A stretch of DNA of 64,000 nt, taken from contig CM057228.1 in NCBI GenBank assembly GCA_029891385.1, positions 55,281,783-55,345,782 on the forward strand. Reading direction: 5' to 3'. The notes beneath the pieces are model-generated. The model searched no databases, was not told the DNA's origin, and worked only from the letters and a program-made list of their open reading frames with translations. Source of the stretch: Erythroxylum novogranatense (taxonomy: Eukaryota > Streptophyta > Magnoliopsida > Malpighiales > Erythroxylaceae). The position numbers were made by a program, and so were the translations under genes. Positions within the stretch are counted from its first letter, which is position 1. Each line of letters starts with the position of its first letter. Positions 31,706-42,190 of this stretch are shown here, piece after piece.

Positions 31706-34700
31706 GGCAGCTCCAGTCACAACCATTATTTATTAACCAATTATGGAATTCGTTTATCACAATTATAAGGCGTTTCACCTTTATCTCAGCCCACGCTCGG
31801 TCATATACATATATACAATACATATGTATCACATCACATTCGCAATCCTTTCATAGTAGCATTCACATACAGTATACACAATTTGCACTTCAATATCACA
31901 TTCAGATACTTCGGACACCCGTGGTCCGAAATCGATCAAAACAAACACATATATCCCTCCATTATCTCCACATGGCATGATTGTAAGATATTAAACACAT
32001 AAAGGCTGAGGAACCAACTAGGTTACTCACCTAAACTTCCTAGCTGTCGCCTGGAAGCTCCAGAACTGTCCGTGGATTATCGATCCATCGGCTCAAATCA
32101 CAACTCAAAACCTTGAATCTCCGAAAATGTCTCAAACTCTTTCTCCCTTTTCCAACACTCATGAAGAGCCTTTAAACACTCAATAATAACATCCTCTTTA
32201 AGCCTCAAACCGAACTTTGCATATGGAGGAAGAAAGCACGCAACAATCGGGTAGGAGGAAACGAAATCACCGAAGAAGGAGAAAATATTCGTGCCCTAGG
32301 AGAAGAGAGGAATTCCTTCCTTTCTTTTTTCAATTTAAAACCTAAGGCATATATATATATATAGGTTAACAATTAAACCTCTTGTCGTTTTCATCTCAAA
32401 ATAATTAAATCACTTTCTCTTTTCAATTTCGTTTCCAGTTCAATTCGTCTCCAAATTTCAATGGCTCGACATATTACTTTCTAAAATCATAAACTCTAGA
32501 TTTCCATTGCCAATGGACAATTATTTCGGTCCAATTTATTCAATCAGTCCGCCACTCGGAAGATTTCCGGTCTGGACATTTCCTCCCAAATTTTCATAAA
32601 AATTTTCTCAAGTTCACTGCCAACTGGCGATCACTCTAATACAGTTCCCACTCAATATTCAAACTCAATTAGTCCAAATTTCTCAATAACTCACAATCAA
32701 ATCTAATATCTCATAATTTCCCACTTCATATCATATTCACGCATTCACAATCAAATGCCGGGAAATAGTCATGAATGCATGTACCTATATATGCATGTGC
32801 AAAAGACTCATGGCCTCCAAAATTAGAGGTCAAATAAATGCTCAGTCAATGATGTGCGGTAACAATCCTATCCCGTCTCAATTTACTAATATGACCTTTC
32901 CATCGGTGATGAGATGTTACAATTCTCCCCTCCTAATAAAAATTTCGTCCTCGAAATTTCATATACGATTAATCAAGAAGGCAGGGGAGTCTTTCCGATC
33001 ATTGCCTCACTGATTTTCACTTATTTCGGTACACGAATAATTTCTGCCAATTAACTGAAATCAAAACAATTAATGAACCACTCGCTTTTTGCCTTACCAA
33101 TTTCTCATAATTATTCTCAATTCATCACTTTAAATATCAATAGCACTTATATCGGATCCTAACAATATTTCCTATTCCTGTCTATGTAACATTTTGGATC
33201 CGAATCATCTTTTAGGTTTTAAACTGTCTTACCAATCTAATCGCACCACACTCATATAAAGGTCATTTAACCACGAATGTAGTTTCCCTATTTACCTTTG
33301 TCTCCATCTATGCATTTTGGCCGAGGCGATACATTACAAAGCATTTCATTTGTTACTTATCAGATCACATCTCCTGAAAATTAAAACACTATTCTCATAT
33401 GATTCTAATAGCCTCGATCCACTCAAATCATTACCCTTTTACTTGGATTTCTTAATCCCCATTACAAATTTATTTTACTTAACCATATAATACACTGTTC
33501 AAATGGTCTCACCCATACAACAATTGTTATGTCCTCAATCAGTCTGGACTATACGTCAATTTTATGTCCCTAAAAACCTCACAATACCAGTTTGACTTAT
33601 GCTTCCAACAGTCAAGTCCGTTGGTTATTCACACATGTAATCATTCACACATACAATCTTTCGATTTTTGTCTCTAAACTATCAATTCCTCTTTCGATAG
33701 ATTGGTTCTCAAATTTTTCTCTGACAGTTTCTGTAGTGGATACCACACCTATCTCTTAATCGACTATACATATCACTTTCCTCAACAATGGAGTTATTTT
33801 CGATTCTTCGATAAGGTTCTTAAATTTCACACACCATGATTTGGGTATTTGCCAATTCCTTATATGCACAACTGATTTAGACATTTCGATAACTAATAAT
33901 ACATTCTTTTTGCCCCTTTGCTAGCTCGACTATTAACACTCAATAATCATTCAAATTTGTGAAATATCTCAATCGTTATCAATTTGCATATTCATGGACA
34001 TCTTCAAAATATTTATGTACGATTAATGTCTCCAAGCTTCAAAGACAACACTCAGTTTCATAATACCGCTCATAGAATTATATTTTTCCCAAGGTGCAAA
34101 AAAATCACTTTATACAATTTCACTAGATCATATCATAACCTTTACTGGGACACTTCAATATGTATCGCAAAATCTCCAATTTAAAGCGATACGATCAATA
34201 CTTAAACTGAACATTACAATCATCAGTCATATCATTCACACATTTTCCTCAAACATTTTTGTCAAAGCTAAAGTCAGAAAATCTTAGACAAATTTTTTTT
34301 TTGGACGTATCCAGAATACAGCTAGATCACTCCAAATCACGTATACATATATCTCTTAACATTTCGCATTTTACTGTCACCACTATCGTTATTAAGTCTC
34401 CCAATAGACCATATCCACATACTAGTTCATCCACTATTCATTCGATCATATTAGGATTCACTCTTTTGAAACTTACATAATAACCAATTTCCTCAACTGT
34501 ACCAATTTATCTTCTTCACTTTTCATTTGTCGAAAGCATTTAATTGATCATTAAGGACCATAATCACTATCCAATTTAAATACAATTGAGACACTTTACT
34601 CTTCGGTAATACAGTAAACTCCTTATACCATAATTAATTCATATAACTCTTTCAGTATTGAAAGTCCCCAATAAGGAACAATTTTCTTATAATTTTCTCT

Positions 34701-35349
34701 GTTTCATCATAACATATTCTGATACATATTCCTTTACCCTAAATTCTCCACTTAACCCAATTTATTTGCAATAGATCACTCCCGGGGTTGAATAAACATT
34801 TTCAGAACATATTTATACAAACTATTCAAGAACCCATATTCCTCTCATATGCGCGATTAATATTTCCTTGATACTCAGAAACTCTCTTACATAATCGGAG
34901 ACATTTCATTAACGTCATACACACTTTTTCAGTAACATACTCTATCACTTACGCTTGAATCTCTACGAGAATTCGGACTCCAAAATTTACTTGTATTCCA
35001 TTTCAAATTTAATTATTCGATGGTTACTATCAAATCAAAGCATCAGATCAACTAGACCTTATCAATCATTGATATTGTTCTTAAAACTTTATCAATCAAC
35101 TATTTTTTTATCACTGTGATACTTCACGAAGATCAATTTCTGAAGGGCACTTAAACAATTTCATTTCCTCTAATGTCTTGACATACATCACCATAATCAT
35201 CACATCGTATCTGACAATATATTCACATCAGTTTACCCATTTAATAGCTCATACTGCTAAGAACACCTAAATCTCATTTAAGTCTCGATAACCTTTCTCT
35301 TTTTGGTACCAGCTCTCGATCATGGGGACCCTGCTATATTCATGTCCCT

Positions 35350-35900
35350 CTTTTCATTCTCTCAATTGATCATTACAAGCATTCTCAGGCCTTACTCTAA
35401 CTCATTTTAACTTGGGGCTATAGGAACTATGCTCGAAACTTATTTAATAGGCCACTGATTACCTCCTATAACATATCACTTACGCTTAATCATTTCACCC
35501 ATGAAGGTAACCCCACTGTCAGATGTGCACTTATAATGACAATTTACTCTGAACTTAATAAGTTTCTTTTTGCACCTGTCCTCGCTCATGAGGATCGTAT
35601 ACAATCTCTATTCATTCTCAATTGCTCACTATAAGTACTTTCATTTCTTATTCTAACTCATATAGGATTTTAAACTACAAGAATTCTGGCTAGCGTTATC
35701 CATTATCTCATCCATTGTAACTTAACATTTTCACTTGCCATGGGCTCTCATAATCAGGTGGGCATAATCAGGTGTGCATTCACATAGGCAAATTATTTGA
35801 ACCTTAACAACTTTTTCATCTGCCATATTCATTATCTTACCTTTCAATTTTTTCATTATACCAACATACCCATGTACGCTCACCCTCAAATCAATAGCAT
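35350..35900. repeat. degenerate tandem repeat of about 250 bp
   Basis: TTCATTCTCTCAATTGATCA (about 35355) recurs as TTCATTCTCAATTGCTCACT (about 35610). GCACTTATAATGACAATTTA (about 35529) recurs as GCATTCACATAGGCAAATTA (about 35777). Offsets of about 250-255 bp in both pairs suggest two to three old tandem copies. Confidence 0.5.
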
Positions 35901-36393
35901 AACTATGTAATCGTTCTAAAGTTTCCACTTAACATATTTTGACTCCAAAACATATGTCATTACTCATAATTCTTGTCACAGTAATCAGACCCAATTGTAA
36001 CTTATTTTCATCCACTTTATGCACTTCAAATCTTGCAAGTTCTAACACATCTCTATTTTCCTCTATTAATCCACAATTCTATATTTATATCACATTATAA
36101 CCCCAATATTGCGTTTCACAATATATCCACCAATACCAATACACTAACTTTTCATCAGTCAAATCGAATCATACACTTTTTCCGATTCCTCGATATCCAT
36201 AATTTCCATTTTTCACATTCTAACACATTCTCATTTCCTCACTATTTCTAATCGCTTAAACGACTGAGACATACTCATGCATATGACTCATATACTAGAC
36301 TGGGGATCAGTTGTCACTGTCTGCCGTGACATGACTTAAATACATGTAACTTGACACATGTTTTAGAAAGCCCATGTAAGATTGTACTTCTGG

Positions 36394-36405
36394 GCTCTGA
36401 TACCA
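36394..36405 (-). other. primer-binding site of the non-coding element
   Basis: GCTCTGATACCA is the complement of TGGTATCAGAGC, matching initiator Met-tRNA, four bases from the right LTR. It fixes the element's orientation as minus. Confidence 0.9.
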
Positions 36406-36409
36406 CAAA

Positions 36410-38588
36410 TGTAGCACCCCACTCCTGCGAGACCCGAACCCGACATCGACAGTAATATCCGAGCCCGTGACCCTCGAGGGTGGTATGCTAGAGCAGTCAC
36501 ATCAATTTAAACGCGGAAAACCAATTAATTTCTTTTTGAGAACAAAAGAGCGCGTAAATATCGGTAAACAATTTGGGCCACGATATAAAAACATTTTCAG
36601 TCAAAATCCAATCGCTATCACAAAACCATTCATACACACATATATGCACAGCCAAATTTGGGCCCAATACAATAACAAAATTTATCTGCGAAAACACAAT
36701 GTACCAAAATGACTAAAATGCAGACATGAGACTGATCCCGACCTAAACTCTGACTTGCTTGCTGTAATCATACCCCCGTTTTTCTAACGGGGTACTCGCC
36801 AAATCCTGAAAAATAATTGCAATGTTGGGTGAGTTTGCGAACTCAGTGAGAAACCATCATCGATGGTTCGCCCAACTCATGCATATACAACAATCATATA
36901 CTATCCCATATTGTCACAATCCAAGTTATCTCAGGCATTGTCAATTTTACACAATCAATATCACCATATAACACTTATCAGATGAATATACAACATTCGC
37001 ACGTAAAAGTTTCACTCCTGAACTTTTCCCATTATTATCCATTATTTTCTGAGTTGTGACTGAGCGCTTAACAGTAACAGAATTCAGATACACTTAGGGA
37101 GTAGGAGAGCCCTCTGGGTATACACTGACTCCCCTCGAGCTCAAGGCTCAGTTCAATAATAGTAATCACATTTTCGGCAAGTAGGAGAGCCCTCATGGTA
37201 TGCACTACTGCCCGCTCACATTAGGGATAGGAGAGCCCTCTGGGTATGCACTATTCCCTTTCGTTACACAGTAATCGCATTTTAGGCAAGTAGGAGAGCC
37301 CTCAGGGTATGCACTACTGTCCGCTCACATTAGGGATAGGAGAGCCCTCTGGGTATGCACTATTCCCTTTCAGTGGCAGCTCCAGTCACAACCATTATTT
37401 ATTAACCAATTATGGAATTCGTTTATCACAATTATAAGGCGTTTCACCTTTATCTCAGCCCACGCTCGGTCATATACATATATACAATACATATGTATCA
37501 CATCACATTTGCAATCCTTTCATAGTAGCATTCACATACAGTATACACAATTTGCACTTCAATATCACATTCAGATACTTCGGACACCCGTGGTCCGAAA
37601 TCGATAAAAAAAAACACATATATCCCTCCATTATCTCCACATGACATGATTGCAAGATATTAAACACATAAAGGCTGAGGAACCAACTAGGTTACTCACC
37701 TGAACTTCCTAGTCGTCACTCGAAGCTCCAAAGACTGCTCGTGGATTATCGATCCATCGGCTCAAATCACAACTCAAAACCTTGAATCTCCGAAAATGTC
37801 TCAAACTCTTTCTCCCTTTTCCAACACTCACGAAGAGCCTTTAAACACTCAATAATAACATCCTCTTTAAGCCTCAAACCGAACTTTGCATATGGAGGAA
37901 GAAAGCACGCAACAATCGGGTAGGAGGAAACGAAATCACCGAAGAAGGAGAAAATATTCGTGCCCTAGGAGAAGAGAGGAATTCCTTTCTTTTTTTTTTC
38001 AATTTAAAACCTAAGGCATATATATATATAGGTTAACAATTAAACCTCTTGTCGTTTTCATCTCAAAACAATTAAATCACTTTCTCTTTTTAATTTTGTT
38101 TCCAGTTCAATTTGTCTCCAAATTTCAATGGCTCGACATATTACTTTCTAAAATCATAAACTCTAGATTTCCATTGCCAATGGACAATTATTTCGGTCCA
38201 ATTTATTCAATCAGTCCGCCACTCGGAAGATTTCCGGTCTGGACATTTCCTCCCAAATTTTCAGAAAAATTTCCTCAAGTTCACTGCCAACTGGCGATCA
38301 CTCTAATACAGTTCCCACTCAATATTCAAACTCAATTAGTCCAAATTTCTCAATAACTCACAATCAAATCTAATATCTCATAATTTCCCACTTCATATCA
38401 TATTCACGCATTCACAATCAAATGCTGGGAAATAGTCATGAATGCATGTACCTATATATGCCTGTGCAAAAGACTCATGGCCTCCAAAATTAGAGGTCAA
38501 ATAAATGCTCAGTCAATGATGTGCGGTAACAATCCTATCCCGTCTCAATTTACCAATATGACCTTCCCATCGGTGACGGGATGTTACA
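36410..38588 (-). repeat. 5' LTR of the non-coding element
   Basis: 2179 bp from TGTAGCACCCC to GATGTTACA, followed by CTAAT. Closely similar to the split left LTR except for the expanded internal array. The short open frames in it are mirrored in the other LTR and are not genes. Confidence 0.9.
37101..37365 (-). repeat. five-copy TAGGAGAGCCCTC array in the right LTR
   Basis: Units at about 37101, 37180, 37228, 37290 and 37337. Relative to the other LTR, a two-unit block of about 109 bp is duplicated (TTAGGGATAGGAG at 37221 and 37330). Confidence 0.85.
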
Positions 38589-39118
38589 CTAATGGTGTTA
38601 AATCATGAAGGATAACATAACATAAGTTAAATAACCCGAGCTTGTATAGTTGTTTTCTAGATTAATCAATTTTCCTAGTTCATAATGCGATTGTCCTATT
38701 AAATGTAGAAAGTTTATTCCAGGTTATTCGAGAGCTATGTTTAGTTAAAGAGCTTATTTTAGTTAAATGAGACCTAAGGAAAAACTGGAGTTACCAGAGC
38801 TTATTGTTAACTTACGATTAATAGTTTCTAAGAGATGTGTGAAAACAACAAAATAAAGAAGTATGTTTATTTGTATGTAGACTAAGATTGAACTGAGAAC
38901 CAGATTCTAAATGCATTCATCAATTTTATCAATCTTCAACTATTTGATTTTATTTGCTTTCATTGATTCAATTTTACTTCATTTTCTTAATTGCATACAA
39001 CCAAACCCCTCTTTATTTCCTAAACATCAATTCTTTTCATTACAAAAGTTACATATACATTCCCTGTGGATACAATCTTTACTGACCACTACTATAAAAT
39101 TTCGCGTGCAGAGTTAGG

Positions 39119-39846
39119 TTTTTTTTTCTAGTGTGTTTGACACACATAAAAAAGGGAGCTTTTGTCCATAAATGAGTTTCAAAGAATAAAGAGTAATTTA
39201 AAAGGCAATTACAAGAGTGAACAATTAAGAAAAAAGTCAATATTGGAAAGGAACAAGGAATCTAATTAGATTTACCAAGAATTCAAGATTTAAGATTCAA
39301 CATTCATAATGATGACTTCTTTTTTTATGTTCTTTCTTATTTTTATGTTGTTATTTCTTACTTATTTACGCATTATTTGGGATATAGATTTAGGTAAGAT
39401 GGACCCTTGAAGTAATATTAATCTTTTAATCAAATGGCATTTTGTGACAAATAATTATCATTATTTTAACATTCTTTCAATTTTATTAAGTATATTTTTC
39501 TTTACATATAAGGTGTTTGATTAATTCTCTTTATGAAAATTCTTAGTTAAAGTTATCCAAACTAGTCCTATTTTGGGTGTCTTAGGCTCAACATAAAGGA
39601 TCATCTAAAAAATTATTTCTTCATAAGTATCATATGTCAAAAAAAATTCTTGGACGGTTTTTGTATATAAGATAGCAATCCATTTGATAGGCTCATTATT
39701 AAAGGTGAACCAAATTAATAGGAAATGTCTTTAGACCTAGCAAGAAGAAAAGAATCTAAAGAAATTTCTTTTAATGTCATTTGTAGTCTTATATACATTA
39801 TCTTATATATGTGACTAAGAATATATTTTATTGTTAGGATGGTAAG
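39119..39846. other. intergenic, nothing recognised
   Basis: AT-rich sequence after the gypsy LTR relic; possibly its decayed interior. No domain, repeat or gene seen. Confidence 0.4.
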
Positions 39847-41025
39847 TGTTAGAACCTTAAATCCAAATTATAAAATTATGCAAGTTTTGGTAAGCCTTAG
39901 TTAATGCTTGGTATTAGGTTTAGTATAAATATGAAATATTAATGATGGAATAAGGAAAGTACTTGCGAGTCAGAAATGAGTGTTATTGATGAAAGCTCGA
40001 TAATAGGTGAGTGGTGACATGTATTGGTGAGCATTGGAAAATTATTTGATAAGAAGTAAGATAAAGGCATAGCTAAGTCGTGCTAAATCAAAAGGTGTAT
40101 AAAGATGCTTACCTTTGATGAAGAGGTTAAGAGGTATGTAAAGCTACAAGGTTTATTATATGTTGACTCATATTTTTTTGCTAACTTAAATCATAAAGTA
40201 ATATGACTGCGCCAAGAATGTGCTTAAATGTACCATGCAAAAAGATGACTCAAAATGGCTAAACCAAAGGCTCATCAAAGAATTTATCTTTAAGAGGAAA
40301 TGTTGTGGCAACATATGATAAAAATATGAAAGTTATAGGCTAAGAAAGTAAGAGCGTTATCTTACAAAACGGGATTACTTCTTCAAGTAGTGGGAAATTG
40401 GTTAGATGATATGGCAATGGGATTGGGCATATGTCAAACATATTCTTCTTGAGATAAATTTGATTTAGTGGCCTAAAGTGGATAATTACCTATTAACTTG
40501 GTAGAGTTAGTGGCGTAAAGTGGATAACTATCCACTAATTTGTTGGGTTAGTAAAGAAAGTGGATAGTTTAGCTTAGTTAGGCTCATAGTTTTGTAAGCC
40601 TATATAAAGGCATATTTTATAGTTCATTTTTGTAATATTGTACATTTAATCATTAGGAAAAGAGTTGAGAACTTTGAGAGAAAGTTCATTTTTAGAGATT
40701 TAAGTAGAAAGGTCTTAAACAATTATATTATGGAGTGCTTTAAGTTAAAAATAACTTGAGTATTTTTACTGTTTCTTTGTGAATAGATTAATAAAATGTT
40801 AGCTTTATCATATCTCTCTCTTTTTGTTTTATTTGGTTAATTTGTGTTAACAAGTTATATGATAAGAGTGTGAATGAAAAACCTAAACACAAAAGGAGTT
40901 TGGCATTGATCAAAGATTACATGAAGGAAGTTTAGTTAGGCTTTATTGAACTTAAGCTTGATTACTGCACAAGGACTTTAACACTTTTATCCAATTTTGC
41001 TGAGTTGGAAAAAAAATTCCCTTAG
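39847..41025 (+). mobile_element. possible decayed LTR with TATA box
   Basis: Begins TGTTAGAACCTTAAATC, contains a TATA-like box in GCCTATATAAAGGCA (about 40610) about 30 bp upstream of a TTTTGTAATATTG stretch, and ends near CCCTTAGACAATTAGTATTG, which resembles an LTR end followed by a mutated Met-tRNA primer site. It looks like an old copia-type LTR. Its 3' quarter is repeated in diverged form at about 41170-41430. Low certainty because no coding region accompanies it. Confidence 0.35.
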
Positions 41026-41169
41026 ACAATTAGTATTGGAACTTTGATATTAAGCAATGACCTGTGGAAGAAATTTTGTAGAAAAAGTTGCTAAAAAAAG
41101 ACAAGTATTGGTCCTCTAGCCAATACTGTTTCCTTAAACAAAAAGCAATGACTGGTGGAAGAAATTTTG

Positions 41170-41430
41170 TAGACAAACGGTTATATTTGTCATGTCTCTC
41201 TTTGTCATTTCATCTTGTTGATTTGTATTAAAGATTTGTCATAAGGGTGTGATTGAAAGACTTAACAAGAATAAAGTGAGATGTTTGAAAGCAACTAGCC
41301 TTATTGGTTGGTGATTACAAAGGAATGCTAAGTTAAGCTTTAACGCACACTTAAGGACTGTTACATAAGGACTTCGACACTTTTATTGAATTTCGCTGTG
41401 CTAAAAAAATTTCCTATGACATTAATTATA
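41170..41430 (+). repeat. diverged partial copy of the preceding LTR-like end
   Basis: ATGTCTCTCTTTGTCATTTC ... GTGTGATTGAAAGACTTAAC ... ACTTCGACACTTTTATTGAA parallels 40810-41025 (TATCTCTCTCTTTTTGTTTT ... GTGTGAATGAAAAACCTAAA ... ACTTTAACACTTTTATCCAA), offset about 370 bp. Confidence 0.55.
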
Positions 41431-42190
41431 TATCAATCAAATCTCTACTAAGCACATTAGAAAGTGATAAAAAGAATATTAATGTATGAAGAGGATCTCA
41501 TCTTACATATTTTATTAATAAGGAAATGATTTACAGGTTGAAGGATATACTAACACTAATTTAGTAGGAGATATGATCGAAAGAAAATCTACTTATCGGA
41601 TTGACTTCTTATTGAATATATATCAAGTATAATTAAGTCAAAAACGTAGTAACTAAAAATAAAAATAAAATAAACTATATTCACAAAAGATAAATGACTA
41701 TGGATCTTACAAAAGTTAATTCATAGGGATTTATTTGTTATATATGTTATGTTATAAAGACTTTATAGGTTTTAAAATATGTTTTTAATTTTATTTGACC
41801 TTTCTATTAATGATAATATTTTGTTTGAAATATCTATTAAGTGTTTGATGCAACATATATTTATAATTTTATTTAAAATTAGGATCTTAAAATATGAAAA
41901 TGCTTAATTTGAAGCTAAATGTTGATTTTTCTAATGAATATTTAGATGAGTAGTGAATTTTCAAAGATAGATAGAAGAAGTATATAAGACAGATATAATA
42001 TACCTTCTCACTTATATAATTGCTCTCACTACTTAATAAGTAATGAAGATAAGACAAAATTAAAACATTAATGAGAGGTTAAGATGTAAAACATAAATGT
42101 CAACATGGTAATGTCACAAGATAAAGAATGACGTTTTCACCTTATCCATTTTAAAGTTCATGTGTGAATTCTAAAAGGGTGAATTAAATA
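41431..42190. other. intergenic, nothing recognised
   Basis: AT-rich; no gene or clear repeat. Its last five bases (AAATA, 42186-42190) are the target duplication of the next element. Confidence 0.4.

Larger units (their letters stand above)
21595..32921 (-). repeat. 3' LTR of the non-coding element, split by the chromovirus
   Basis: Consists of 21595-21953 and 31209-32921 (2072 bp net). Position 31204-31208 is the duplicated GTAAT of the insertion. It differs from the other LTR mainly by having three rather than five copies of a short internal repeat, which accounts for the 107-bp length difference. Confidence 0.9.
32922..36409 (-). other. non-coding interior of the 21.6-38.6 kb element
   Basis: On the minus strand it runs from the primer site (36405 to 36394) to a stub of pol coding for a peptide like the chromovirus terminus (CGAGGACGAAAT, about 32944-32955, the same phrase that encodes RGRNF in the neighbouring chromovirus) and then the polypurine tract. 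Between them are about 3.4 kb of AT-rich sequence with no recognisable gag, protease, reverse transcriptase or integrase. Degenerate tandem repetition of about 250 bp is visible at about 35350-35900. Confidence 0.8.
21595..38588 (-). mobile_element. non-coding Ty3/gypsy-derived LTR element, interrupted
   Basis: Terminal repeats begin TGTAGCACCCCACTCC and end GATGTTACA; flanks are TTAAT (left) and CTAAT (right), one mismatch. Orientation is minus: next to the left LTR is the complement of a polypurine tract (TTCTCCCCTCC), and next to the right LTR the complement of a Met-tRNA primer site (GCTCTGATACCA, 36394-36405). Without the chromovirus inserted in its left LTR it is about 7.7 kb: LTRs of 2.07 and 2.18 kb and an interior of 3.49 kb with no gag or pol. 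It is therefore a large non-autonomous (LARD-like) element that must use proteins from elsewhere. Confidence 0.9.
20426..39118 (+). mobile_element. old gypsy LTR relic, split by the nested elements
   Basis: The two halves are 20426-21594 and 38589-39118, separated by the insertion at 21595-38588; together about 1.7 kb. The left half follows a purine-rich GTGTGGGAT segment and has a TATA-like box (GCTATAAATAGAC, about 21253). The right half ends with TTCCCTGTGGATACAATC and ATTTCGCGTGCA, phrases typical of the 3' end of plant Athila/Tat-type LTRs. Both halves are strongly degenerate, so the assignment is tentative. It would be the oldest layer of this nest. Confidence 0.35.
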
